DNA from: Raphanus sativus
Taxonomy: Eukaryota; Streptophyta; Magnoliopsida; Brassicales; Brassicaceae
Direction of reading: 5' to 3'
Length of the DNA stretch: 64,000 bases
Assembly (NCBI RefSeq): GCF_000801105.2
Contig: NW_026615438.1
Location: 1-64,000, forward strand
Shown: positions 21,001 to 30,713 of the stretch, in pieces
Layout: each line of letters begins with the position of its first letter
Position numbering within the stretch: the first letter of the stretch is position 1
Notes under the pieces: generated by a model
What the model saw: the letters and a program-made list of their open reading frames with translations, nothing else
Databases searched by the model: none
Told to the model about the DNA's origin: nothing
Position numbers and translations under genes: made by a program

Positions 21001-22423
21001 ACAAGTCTCCCTTGGTAACACCTTTGCCAAGCAACTTACTAGAATCAATATCCTGAAAAGAAACACTGTTAGGCCTGAAAGTAACTTGACAATTTAAATC
21101 ATTAGTCACTCTCTTAACAGATAGCAAGTTTGAAGCAAATGTGGGCATATAAAAAGCTTTAGACACTTTGTCAAACAGTTTGAGATCACCTACACCTTTT
21201 ATTGGAATTTTATCTCCATTGGCTATCATCACATTTCCTAAGGCTGGTTCAATGTTTTTAATCAAGCTTAAATCACTAATCATATGGTGGGAAGCACCAG
21301 AGTCTATAATTAATGGTTTAGCTGATTTAAAAACATTCATAGAACTACCAACAGTGTGACAAGCACTAAGAGAAGTACCAAGGGTTTTAGATATACCAGA
21401 TTCTTTTAAGGCTTTGATGAAAGCATCTAAGTCAGACTTCTTGATGGTTTCATCCAGGTTGGCCCTTGGTGTTGCATACACTGATGTGGAGGTCATAGCA
21501 CTTCCCACGCCATTGCTGCTTGTTCCCATGGAGTGTGGTGTGGTTGGTTCAGTCCCATCAGCTGAGAAGTTTGCTCTAGCATCCTGGAACTGAGGGCGAG
21601 TCTCTTTGAACTTGTTTGGCTTCAAATGTGGGTGAAGGATCCAGCACTTGTCCTTGATATGACCCTTCTTCTTGCAGTGGTCACAGATCAAGACTTTCCT
21701 CTCTTCTTGCTTGTAAGCCTTATTTGCGACAGCTTCTTCAGCTTGGTGAGCCATGTTGAGGTCTCCTTTGTTTCCAAATAGACCAACTGAGCCCTCTTCC
21801 TTCTGGATTTGAGCACACACTTCATCCAGGTCAGGTAGCTTGTCAGATCTCAAGATGTGCTTAATCAGGCTCCCATATGAAGAGTTGAGAGTGAGCAGCA
21901 GTCCAAACACTTTGTCCTCTTCACGCCTGGTTAGGAGAGTGGTAGGATCAGTTGTGTGTGGTCTAAGCAGCTCCATCTCTGCCCAAAGGGATCTGAACTT
22001 GCCAAAGTGAGGCTGAAACTCCACATCTCCTTGGTTGAGAGCATTGATGGCTCTTTTCACTTCAAACACTCTAGTAAGGTTGGAGATGTTTCCATAAACC
22101 TTATAAAGAGTGTCCCACAGCTGCTTGGTAGTCTCACAGTATGAGTAGGACTCCATGATTGCTGGCTCAAGGGAGCTGAGAAGGGCTGTGAGAACCATGA
22201 GGTCTTCTTGACTCCATTTTTCTTCATCAGCTACCACCTCCTCTTCTTTCCCATCTTTGCCTTGGATGGTTTGTTTTGGAGCTGCTTCTGTTATAGCATA
22301 CTTCCATAAACCTCTTCCACCAAGAGCTCTCTTCACCATCCTGGCCCAAAAGAGATAATTAATCCCTTTTAAGGTCACAGGTATGTTGAGATGCTTGTTG
22401 TTGTTGTTGTTGTTGTCTTCCAT
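18032..22423 (-). CDS. Copia-B Gag-Pol polyprotein, intact
   Basis: 1463 residues, one open frame, starting MEDNNNNNNKHLNIPVTLKG. An Asn run near the start is encoded by an AAC repeat. Domains: Gag (UBN2-type) about 20-230; zinc knuckle CDHCKKKGHIKDKC near 245; aspartic protease DSGASHHMI near 375; pre-integrase WHARLGHPHS and CEACILGKHC near 485-530; integrase acidic residues in HSDVW (~555), RSDNGGEY (~620) and NGVAERKN (~653); an acidic/Gln-rich linker; RT with YVDD near 1143; RNase H with CDADWAGD (~1309), SSAEAEYR (~1352) and HCDNQAAIH (~1388). All catalytic motifs are present. It acts in virus-like particles to copy and integrate the element. The stop lies just before the 3' hairpin and purine tract. 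Confidence 0.95.
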   Translation of the reverse strand: MEDNNNNNNKHLNIPVTLKGINYLFWARMVKRALGGRGLWKYAITEAAPKQTIQGKDGKEEEVVADEEKWSQEDLMVLTALLSSLEPAIMESYSYCETTKQLWDTLYKVYGNISNLTRVFEVKRAINALNQGDVEFQPHFGKFRSLWAEMELLRPHTTDPTTLLTRREEDKVFGLLLTLNSSYGSLIKHILRSDKLPDLDEVCAQIQKEEGSVGLFGNKGDLNMAHQAEEAVANKAYKQEERKVLICDHCKKKGHIKDKCWILHPHLKPNKFKETRPQFQDARANFSADGTEPTTPHSMGTSSNGVGSAMTSTSVYATPRANLDETIKKSDLDAFIKALKESGISKTLGTSLSACHTVGSSMNVFKSAKPLIIDSGASHHMISDLSLIKNIEPALGNVMIANGDKIPIKGVGDLKLFDKVSKAFYMPTFASNLLSVKRVTNDLNCQVTFRPNSVSFQDIDSSKLLGKGVTKGDLYLLEDTRPASDLSCYFNSVSEFPKDVIWHARLGHPHSTALNILLPSISFKSDCEACILGKHCRNVFPKSMTIYDNCFDLIHSDVWTAPCASREQHKYFVTFIDEKSKYTWITLLQSKDRVLEAFKNFQNYVTNHFNVKIKILRSDNGGEYTSTAFKQHLASQGIIHQTSCPYTPQQNGVAERKNRHLMEVARSMMFHSNVPKRFWGDAVVTAAYLINRTPTRVLLNATPYEVLNKTKSSIDHLRVFGCVCFVLIPGELRNKLEAKSRKAMFIGYSTHQKGYKCYVPETRRVLVSRDVKFMESQGYYDEKSWDELKDLSQSATDRANNLRVIMERLGINLPKIPEKVRETSTQAAEDTVEDDGVSHLDHEGGNGSDQHAPAQPEENSVVSHDQDEIGEQPQAATEIQQGEPSDNNGTDQIQPLRRSTRTRRPASDWKNTRVYFNAEAVAHPVSAVCSLAQYPQEHQVFISELDQEYIPKTYEEAMLHEEWGESVGDEMGAMIRNDTWFETELPKGKKAVTSRLLFTIKYGANGKPERRKTRLVARGYTQVYGEDYLDTFAPVAKLHTIRVVLSLAVNLEWDLWQMDVKNAFLQGELEDEVYMRPPPGLEDMVKPGNVLRLKKAIYGLKQSPRAWYHKLSTTLNGKGFVKSEADHTLFTLTSKQGIVVILVYVDDIIITGSNKEGILSTKSFLKSAFDIKDLGELKYFLGIEICRSKEGLFLSQRKYTLDILNEAGNLGGRQAKTPLEEGYKVLREGEYEATPFKDVKKYRRMVGKLIYLTITRPDLCFAVNQVSQHMGSPKVHHWNMVERILRYLREAPGQGVWMACNKSTEVVGYCDADWAGDRVDRRSTTGYCTFIGGNLVTWKSKKQKVVSCSSAEAEYRSMRKLTSELIWIKGLLKDLGIEINTPMTMHCDNQAAIHIASNSVFHERTKHIEVDCHKVRQAVEQLVILPCYTRSEDQLADIFTKAASSKVCEFIHPKLGLIDLTCH

Positions 22424-22540
22424 TTTTCTTCAAACCGCCAAGAACAAATCAAGAACAGGAGAGAGAATGTTTGGAAACAGAGAATAGAAATTAAAGAACA
22501 GAGTATTGCGGAAGTGAGAATAGGTTTCAAGAGCTTTGAT

Positions 22541-22552
22541 GCTCTGATACCA
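22541..22552 (-). promoter_or_regulatory. Primer binding site of Copia-B
   Basis: Minus strand TGGTATCAGAGC abutting the 5' LTR; the CACTTCCGCA motif follows about 30 bp downstream. Confidence 0.92.
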
Positions 22553-22624
22553 TGATAATTTGTATGAATTAAGAGAGTAATATTGGTTAGAACTGAAGAA
22601 TCAAAGAGAGAAAGATGAGCAGAA

Positions 22625-22660
<36 letters not shown>

Positions 22661-23161
22661 GCGCAAAGTATAAAGAAGTGAGGAAATTGTTTTCCTTAAT
22701 TAAAATGGTAAGCATACAACATAGTTAAATAGAGAAATCAGGACAAACAAGACAAGAAGAATTATAGTAAACAAAGGTGGTCTTCTCCATGGTCTGATCC
22801 GAGAAAGTGACTGCTCCAAACGGCTAGGAGTGCATGTGACTTATATTGTTTTAAATGTTCAACTTGCCTCTCTCCCTTGTCTTCACATCAACGGTTTTCT
22901 CCACTTCAATTTCCCCATGTGCTTACTTCATATCTTCCTTATTTCCATGATCATACACGCTTCTTCTTGTCTTAGGAAAGGCTTCCTGTTCAGGAAGGAC
23001 TTCTTCTTAATCTGGACAGGCTTCCCATTTAGGAAGGGCTTCCTGCTCTGGAAGGACTTCTTCTTAATCTGGAAAGGCTTCCTAGTTAGGAAGGGCTTCC
23101 TGAGTTTCTTCTTCTTCTCTATTCTTCTATGATTACACCTCTTATTAGCTTCATGTCAACA
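22553..23161 (-). repeat. Copia-B 5' LTR
   Basis: 609 bp, essentially identical to 17293-17890 apart from the GA run (about 22627-22658) and an A-run change. Ends CATGTCAACA against satellite. Confidence 0.94.
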
Positions 23162-23407
23162 ATGTCCGAACAGGCTAATCTGGAATCATTTGGATAGAAA
23201 GTGGGATATCTTCTTACTCACAAATCCTATGAGCTTTATTCAACTTCCTAGCTATTCTCCACTGATTTGTGGTTCCCAATCAAGCTTCTTAGATCGTGGT
23301 TCATCCTGGTTTGATAAGAATCATGAAGATAATGGCATATGTCCGAACAGGCTAATCTGGAATCATCTGGATAGAAGGTGGGATATCTTCTTGCTCACAA
23401 CACTTAT
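23162..23407. repeat. Satellite fragment between Copia-B and the CRM element
   Basis: About 1.4 monomers of the 177-bp satellite. The last five bases, CTTAT (23403-23407), are the left target duplication of the CRM element. Confidence 0.95.
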
Positions 23408-23490
23408 TGATGGGGTCATCGACCACAACCAGGACACCATAACCATTCCCAAGGCATCTGAAGGACCCATGACCCGATCCAAGCAAAGAA

Positions 23491-24406
23491 TGTAGAAATG
23501 AAGCTAATAGAAGCATGAATATGACAAGGAAGAGATGATCAAGTCTTGAAATGCATCCGGCTAAGCAAAGGTTGAATAAAGTCTTCTGCACACTCAAGTT
23601 AAGTCCTGGAGTGTCTTGCAAGGCAAGACAAAGGCTAACTTGAGCAGGAAGGAGGCTTACCCTGTTGACAACAAACCGGGGCTGAAAGAAGAAGAGAGGA
23701 TCAGGTGTTACACACTGAAGAAGAGATGTTACACCTTGAAGAGGAGATGATCCGAGCTTATTTGACAAAGGCAGTACCACACTTCAACCTAGATGATTCA
23801 AACTCTTATCTTGGATCACAAGAGAAGTTTAAACTTGCCTACTTGTGTTCTGAAGTCAAAGAGACCGTTGGGAAACCTTGGAGGCAAGTGGAATATAAAA
23901 ATGGGAAGATCACATGTCTGATAAGGAGGAGAGAGACATATGAGATGTCACTTTCACCCCATCTGTCCGAACCTGTGCTGTCTCTTTCCTGCCTGCTCTG
24001 ATCATCTCCAGCCTACTCTGATCATCTCCAGCCTATTCTGATCATCCTAAACCTATTCTGGTCGTCCATCAGAGCTTCTAGTTGTTTATTATTTATTTTT
24101 TGTATGTTTCCCATTTTATTTTGCCTTTAAAAGGATGTATGGTGAGCATAATGAAATCAAGTGAGTGTGGGGGTTTCCCCTCTCCTTCTCCACGAGTTCT
24201 TAGTCTTTTCTCTCCTTATTCTACCTCTTTCTTAGACTCTAAATCTCTCTGAATCTTCCTGATACTCATATTCTCATATACTCTCGAGATTAGACTAAGT
24301 ATACTCATGAAAGATCAGACCTCTTTCATTCATCACTTTCAAACTCTCTTCTGTCATTAATGGCTACTCTCAAACACACACAGCCTATGTCTTCTGATTT
24401 TCAACA
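23491..24406 (+). repeat. NA-3 5' LTR
   Basis: 916 bp. Near 23997-24065 it holds about four copies of a ~20-bp word (CTGATCATCTCCAGCCTA and variants). Ends TTTCAACA, then the primer site. Confidence 0.94.
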
Positions 24407-24420
24407 TGGTATCAGAGCCA
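24407..24420 (+). promoter_or_regulatory. Primer binding site of NA-3
   Basis: TGGTATCAGAGCCA directly after the 5' LTR; complementary to initiator-Met tRNA. Confidence 0.92.
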
Positions 24421-26436
24421 AGTTCATCAGAACTTGGTTCTTAGCTTCCGCAAGCTCATAGCTTCTCTGATGCCATTTCCAAACCAAGATGAAGCTTCCT
24501 GTTCAGCCGGCTGTAAAACCTCTTGATGAAGAAGGTGCGCACATACATGGCGTCCAGAAGCTGTCTCTGGTTGCTCTCCACGTTCTCATGTCCATCCTTG
24601 AAGAATGAAGGCCATGGAAGCAAAGGTTATGAAGCGGTCTAGCTAGCCTCTTCAGCACACCAGTCCAGGCAGTTCTTATGGTGACTCAAACATGAAGAAA
24701 GGAGGTGATTTTGGCATGGTGGGTTCAAGAGAGAGGTCCATGGAGGAAGGAGATGTTGGGGTCGACACCAACTGCTCTGTTCTTGCTGTGGAGGATCAGA
24801 GAACTAACACTAGTTCTCTGGCTGTAAGGAAATTCTTTCTCTTGTTTAAAGTTTGAGCATTTAAAAATTAGTGTGCTGTGTGATGTTGTGTTGACTAGAA
24901 CCTATGGATTTGCTTAAGGGTTGTGATTGATGATTGAATGATTAAAATGCTTGCTCCTGTTCTCTAATGTTGCATATCAGTAACTGAGTGCATTCTTGTA
25001 GACAGATTTAAAGTATTGCATTGGGTCTGGTTGTTATTGAGACTTTTTTATGGCTTCAGCTTCAGTTATAAATGACTTGTATTGAACTAGGATGATAGAA
25101 TAAATTCTTGTCCAGCATACTTGTATTAGAAACTGATTAAGGTTGCTGCATAGTGATTGTCTTGTGGCTGTCTAAAGGTTGAGACATCTAGACTAAAGTC
25201 TATGAGTTGTTTTAGACAGTGTGTGGTTGCCTAAATGTATTGTCTTGTTTCCTGATCAGATATTGCTTGCATTTAGAGAAAATGATGGCTTGCATTAGCG
25301 GACCTTAATTCATAAGAATCTGTCTAATGCAAAGCTAGGAACATTGGTGTATCAAGCTTGAAGATTATTCAAGTCTTGATCCCAATGCAAAGTTGTCTTA
25401 TCTTGTTTGGAGGTTGAATGTTGTTTCAGGATGTGATCTGAGTTCATACATCTTCCCCAAGGAAAGAGAAAGGCGTGGTCCATTGTAAGAGACAATGAGA
25501 GTTGCTTGTGATGTAAGGACTGGTTATAAGAAGCGCAGGCCAAGAGGGTTGTTGAGCTCCTGGTCCAAGACACACAAGAAAAGAAGGTCACCACTTAAGT
25601 CAAGAGGAAGACCGGTGATCCAATGGTACTTAAAGCTTAAGGCAGATGGTGAATCAGTGATTTAAGCGCAGCTGTTAGGGTGGTGTGCTCCTGATTTTAA
25701 GCTTAGTGAAGCTCACTTTCAAGCTTGAATCTATACTCAATTCAAGCTTGAGGTGGGGATCATGTGAGCGACCTAAGGAGCCAAAGTTCAAGACCTTTTT
25801 CCTCCTTACCATTACCAAAGAATGAAGATGGCAGAATCAGTAGTGAGAGGGTAATGGTTTGTTTTGTGATCTGATCATGAAGCTATCATCCTTCCAAGCT
25901 TGGCTCTTCCTATACTCAGTTCCAAGCTTGAGGGGGAGTATTGAGAAGCTTCAATGATCAGTAGGAGAGTACTTGGTGGTTCTTCAAAGAAGGGAAGCTA
26001 ATCTGGTGAAGGGCAGTTCTCAAGATGGCTACTGATGAAGAAGAAGCAACCAAGACTCAAGAACACGCTTGTATCTCTATGAATGCAATCTGGTGGTGAA
26101 GTCCAAGCACTTGAACACAGCAGGAGGTTGTGTGAAAGGGGGAGAGCCCAAGAGAAGTTCAAGAGTGTACAAGAAGAGAATAGAAGTGTTGGTGATGAGC
26201 AAGATAGTTCAGATTACACTTGCATCACCTTTAGGCCGTGATCCAGAGCTTCTTGTGTCCAACCACACTGGTTCTAAGGCACAAGAGCTCACTGGCCAAT
26301 CCCTAGGCTGTGGAGAGCTCTACTCTTTTTCCTTGGTATGAGTTTTGTCCCATGTGGTTTTCTCATACTAAAGGTTTTAATGAGGGAGCTTCTTCATAGT
26401 TCCAAGCTTGCCCAAGGATCTCCTATGGTCAAGCTT
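24421..26436 (+). other. NA-3 interior, non-coding
   Basis: No supported gene; the open frames at 25352-25594 (minus) and 26069-26341 (plus) have no recognisable domain. The region carries CTTCCGCAAG near 24446, a purine tract with CAAGCTTGAGGTGGGG (25743-25758), and a second one reading GAGGGGGAG at 25930-25938 followed by TATTGAG. The second lies 507 bp upstream of the true LTR start, the same spacing as in NA-1. Confidence 0.72.
26331..26374 (+). promoter_or_regulatory. Covarying 3' hairpin of NA-3
   Basis: CCTTGGTATGAG (26331-26342) pairs with CTCATACTAAAGG (26362-26374): 12 pairs including one G.U, and one bulged A. The loop contains TTTTGTCCCATGTGG. Confidence 0.72.
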
Positions 26437-26445
26437 GAGGGGGAG
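26437..26445 (+). promoter_or_regulatory. Polypurine tract of NA-3
   Basis: GAGGGGGAG immediately before the 3' LTR at 26446. Confidence 0.92.
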
Positions 26446-27361
26446 TGTAGAAATGAAGCTAATAGAAGCATGAATATGACAAGGAAGAGATGATCAAGTC
26501 TTGAAATGCATCCGGCTAAGCAAAGGTTGAATAAAGTCTTCTGCACACTCAAGTTAAGTCCTGGAGTGTCTTGCAAGGCAAGACAAAGGCTAACTTGAGC
26601 AGGAAGGAGGCTTACCCTGTTGACAACAAACCGGGGCTGAAAGAAGAAGAGAGGATCAGGTGTTACACACTGAAGAAGAGATGTTACACCTTGAAGAGGA
26701 GATGATCCGAGCTTATTTGACAAAGGCAGTACCACACTTCAACCTAGATGATTCAAACTCTTATCTTGGATCACAAGAGAAGTTTAAACTTGCCTACTTG
26801 TGTTCTGAAGTCAAAGAGACCGTTGGGAAACCTTGGAGGCAAGTGGAATATAAAAATGGGAAGATCACATGTCTGATAAGGAGGAGAGAGACATATGAGA
26901 TGTCACTTTCACCCCATCTGTCCGAACCTGTGCTGTCTCTTTCCTGCCTGCTCTGATCATCTCCAGCCTACTCTGATCATCTCCAGCCTATTCTGATCAT
27001 CCTAAACCTATTCTGGTCGTCCATCAGAGCTTCTAGTTGTTTATTATTTATTTTTTGTATGTTTCCCATTTTATTTTGCCTTTAAAAGGATGTATGGTGA
27101 GCATAATGAAATCAAGTGAGTGTGGGGGTTTCCCCTCTCCTTCTCCACGAGTTCTTAGTCTTTTCTCTCCTTATTCTACCTCTTTCTTAGACTCTAAATC
27201 TCTCTGAATCTTCCTGATACTCATATTCTCATATACTCTCGAGATTAGACTAAGTATACTCATGAAAGATCAGACCTCTTTCATTCATCACTTTCAAACT
27301 CTCTTCTGTCATTAATGGCTACTCTCAAACACACACAGCCTATGTCTTCTGATTTTCAACA
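26446..27361 (+). repeat. NA-3 3' LTR
   Basis: 916 bp copy of 23491-24406, followed by the AAGAA duplication and resumed CRM LTR. Confidence 0.94.
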
Positions 27362-28345
27362 AAGAAGACTTAACCAAGGCTTTGCACTTGCGGTCCAAGC
27401 TATCTTAGATAGCTTAGCTGAGCCACTACCTATAATTCTATCTGATCCACCCAAGAGAGGACATATCAACACGACAAGTGATGACTTGAGCCATGCCTTT
27501 GCGCAACTCAATATCACTCAAGGTAAGCCAGCTTATTTGAATGGTGCTGATTCAAATGTTTACTTGGCAGGAACTGAAGCTGAAGAAGAATCCGTCCTTG
27601 AAGAAACCAACCAGATTGAAGCTGAAGATAATAAAGAGAAGACTGAAGAAGAGCTTGAAGAAGAAGAGCAAGACAAGACATCTTTCAAGAATGAACCAAG
27701 CGTGCTCAACTTCAAGAATATCACAAAGGAGTTCCACCATGAACCAAGGGAAGTGTTTTCATTATTTACAATTTGTGCAGGTAAGATGGGTCAGTCTAGT
27801 GGTTCCTAGAACTCTCCCATCTCAGCAGCAACCCTGGTTCAAGACCCAAACTCGTTTAAGTTTATGTTCTTTTGAGTTTTTGCAAACTTTCCTTTTGGGG
27901 CATTTTTATTACTTTGCGTAGAACCTGAAGTCCTGTCGTTTTGGAGTCTTTTTATTTTGCTTTGAGTCAGCTGAAGGACTATTAATAAAGTCCCATATGC
28001 AGCTTGTAACACACAACTTTTTACCTAATCAATATATGAGTCAGTTTGCCCCCTAAGCAAGCCGCCAACCCTCTTCCTCCTTGTGTGATTCAAGCAGCAA
28101 GAGTCCGAACTGTATCAAGGATCTCTCATCATCCTTGTGGTGTTCTTCACTCCATCATCAATCTCATCAACCGGTCCAACAAGAGAGTGCGTCAAAGCCA
28201 GCTTGTTAGATCCCACACCACTTGATCCATCTAGTCAAGTGCCATCACCTTCAACCATCCTTTGTTCTCAAGAGAGTGCGTGAAAGCCAGCTTGAGGATC
28301 CATCCCCACCACCTTCCAAAGGCTCCATCCGAGTCTTATATCATT

Positions 28346-28358
28346 TTGGTATCAGAGC
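28346..28358 (+). promoter_or_regulatory. Primer binding site of the CRM element
   Basis: TGGTATCAGAGCC, separated from the LTR end by two T residues; the Copia elements have no spacer. noaCRM has the same arrangement. Confidence 0.9.
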
Positions 28359-28783
28359 CAAAGGATCCAATCCTTTGGTTGTTCTTACCCTAGTCTTTTG
28401 TTTCATTTAGTCTCGTTTGCTTTCTTATTTTCATAAATCAAAACCCCATAAAAAGTTTATTTGTTCTTGTTACATTCGTAGTTTGATTCAAGAAAATTTA
28501 AAAAACCAAACAAATACTTGTTCTTTCCTTTTGTTTATCACGCAACATATCTAGCTTTCCTTTTATAGGATTTGCGAGATTGCTTGCCTTGTTTACCAAA
28601 ACTTTCAAAAAAAAAAAAAAAAAAAATTCAAAAAGGATCTCCTTTTAACTTCTTTCACTTTTATTTAGCTATTTCTCAAGATTTAAAAAAAAAAAAGATT
28701 TCGAAGTTTCCTTTTCGTTTGAATTTAGTTACCGTTGGTGTTTAAACTTCTTGTTGTTTTTGTTGAGTTTAGCAAACCAAGTC
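28359..28783 (+). other. CRM leader (5' untranslated region)
   Basis: Between primer site and gag start. T-rich, with long A runs near 28609-28626 and 28684-28696. No gene seen. Confidence 0.8.
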
Positions 28784-29982
28784 ATGGGTGATGAAAACGC
28801 CAACAATGGAGCTAACCCTCCAACCATGGAGCAGATCATGGCTGCCATGAGAGAAGAGATGAGGGCTGTTGTAGGAGAGCTTGGTCAGCAGATCAACACT
28901 CGCTTGAACCGGTTGGAGCAACCTCAAAGGAGAGACCCAATCCGCAACCAAAACCCCATCCATGAGGATGAAGATGGAGAGCAAGGAGATGATGATAGCA
29001 TGCCGAGCCTAGATGATGATGACCCTCTCCAGAACCGCAATCCTAGGAGACAGGATCCACTTAGACACAACCGTGCTAGGGAAGTTAATCATAGGGAGCA
29101 CAACAAAGACATTAAAATTGTTCCTCCTATTTTTACAGGAAAATCTGATCCAGAAGCTTACATGGATTGGGAGAAGCGCTTAGAGTATATCTTTGAGTGC
29201 TATGGCTATGGAGAGCACAAGAAGGTTGCCTTAGCAGCTGCTCAGCTCACCGAGAATGCACTTGCCTGGTGGGACAGAACTGTAGCTGAGAGGAGGAGGA
29301 ACCGCTTTGGAGCTGTCACAACTTGGGCTGACATGAAGTATCTCCTAAGGTTAAGATATGTTCCTGATTATTATCATAGAGACTTACAAAAACGTTTTCG
29401 CAAGTTGTCTCAAGGTAATAGGTCAGTAGAAGAATATTTTGAAGAGTTTGAGAAGCTGATGAACTCACTGGAGTTAGAAGAATCTGAGGAGGCTTTGATA
29501 GCTCAATTCATTGATGGACTTCAAGAGCGTATCTCCAGGAAGGTAGAAAGAGCTCAATATAGTGGTTTACATGAACTAATGCACTTAGCTGTGCAGGTTG
29601 AGAAGCAAATCAAGCGTAAGACCGCTACTAATAGGTCTAGAAACTCACAACCTTGGACTTCTAATGTCAACAAACCGAATGACAAAGGTAAAGCTGTAGA
29701 GATTGATTCTCGGTTCAAGAGTAAGGGTGATGATTCAAACAAGGGTCCTAGACAAGATAAAAACAAAGGTACTAACAATCAAAGAGCTAGAGATGTTACT
29801 TGTTTTAGATGTCAGGGATGAGGTCACATGGCTAGGGAGTGCCCAAACCAACGAGTCATGACTATCACCACCAATGGAGACTATGAGTCTCAAGATGAAG
29901 CAGAAATGGAAGCAATGGACTCTGGAGAAGAAGTAGAGTATCCGGATACTGGAGAGTTGTTGGTCACTCGGAGAGTACTAAG
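28784..29982 (+). pseudogene. CRM Gag, with a stop codon in the zinc knuckle
   Basis: Chosen start is the ATG at 28784 (MGDENANNGANPPTMEQ); the upstream codons of the longer frame are leader. Gag runs through FTGKSDPEAYMDWEKRLEYI, a typical Ty3 capsid region with WWDR and YFEEFEKLMNSLELEE, a basic linker, and a zinc knuckle beginning CFRCQG. The next codon (29819-29821) is TGA, followed in frame by GHMARECPNQ, so the CCHC motif is cut by one stop. Arg CGA to TGA is the likely change (inference). The frame then continues to 29982, where Copia-C is inserted, and resumes in the same frame at 35846. Confidence 0.92.
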
Positions 29983-30596
29983 TGTTGACATGAAGAAATA
30001 AAAGAGGTGATCAAGCATGACAAGAGAGTATGAGGTGAAGCATGAGAAGAAGAAACAATGTAGAGTAAGAGAGGAAACACATGGATGCGGATCAAGCTAA
30101 AGAAGAGTAACCTTGGATGACAAGCTATTCCGTACAACCTAAAGCTCCCAATGAGACTTGCAAGTAAAGAAAGAAGAAAGGTGAATTCAAAGAAAGAAGA
30201 ATCTCGCCAAGATTAGTCTTGGCGACTTAGCTGAGCAATAGGAACGTTGGGGAGCTTGGTTCACGTGATGGGTTAAGGTTGAGAGACCAAGACAACCGTT
30301 GGGACATGTCACTTTCAGTCTGATCCGCCTGAACCATAGCAGTTTGGACTCTTCTCACTTGTTTATTAATTCTCTAGGATTTGCTTTGTTTATTGTTTCT
30401 CTATGTCGATCACATCTAGCCTATATTAAGGTTGTAACCTGAACCATTTCAAGCTAAGGAAATATAATTCCTCTTTACTTATCTTTTGCGCAAACTTCTC
30501 TCTCTCTCTCTCTCTCTCTCTCGGATCATCTCCTTAATTCTCACATTGTTCTTGATAAATCACCACATATTCTCTCTTAATCCATTTAAAATATCA
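29983..30596 (+). repeat. Copia-C 5' LTR
   Basis: 614 bp, TGTTGACATG ... AATATCA. CT microsatellite at about 30494-30523. Confidence 0.94.
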
Positions 30597-30608
30597 TGGT
30601 ATCAGAGC
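30597..30608 (+). promoter_or_regulatory. Primer binding site of Copia-C
   Basis: TGGTATCAGAGC directly after the 5' LTR; ACTTCCGCAA follows about 45 bp downstream. Confidence 0.92.
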
Positions 30609-30713
30609 ATCAAAGCTCTTGAAACCTATTCTAACTTCCGCAAACTCTGTTCTTGTTCATCTCAACTCTGTTCTTAACTTTCTCTCTCCTGTTCTTGGCG
30701 ATTTGAAAGAAAA

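Larger units (their letters stand above)
17293..23161 (-). mobile_element. Copia-B, complete Ty1/copia retrotransposon with open polyprotein
   Basis: 5869 bp with LTRs of 598 (left, 3') and 609 bp (right, 5'). The difference is a longer GA run (12 bp) and a 1-bp A-run change; otherwise I saw no differences. The primer site is at 22541-22552 and the purine tract at 17891-17899. The polyprotein (1463 residues) is uninterrupted, so this copy has everything expected of an autonomous element. It has no clear 5-bp target duplication: the left flank ends ...TAATCTGCTC and the right flank begins ATGTCCGAAC. Confidence 0.95.
23491..27361 (+). mobile_element. NA-3, non-autonomous LTR retrotransposon inside the CRM 5' LTR
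   Basis: 3871 bp flanked by AAGAA (23486-23490 and 27362-27366). LTRs are 916 bp each, starting TGTAGAAATGAAG and ending TTTCAACA; I saw no differences between them. The primer site is at 24407 and the purine tract at 26437-26445. The 2039-bp interior has no gag or pol. It belongs to a different family from NA-1/NA-2 but keeps the same cis signals: leader CTTCCGCAAG, hairpin, CAAGCTTG words and two earlier purine-tract modules. Confidence 0.94.
23408..28343 (+). repeat. CRM 5' LTR, split by NA-3
   Basis: LTR parts 23408-23490 and 27367-28343, with the AAGAA duplication on both sides of NA-3. Rejoined length is 1060 bp, equal to the 3' LTR. Confidence 0.93.

Noticed and set aside
30597..30608. 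TGGTATCAGAGC sites as tRNA gene fragments
   Set aside because: They are primer binding sites placed right after 5' LTRs; no cloverleaf surrounds them.
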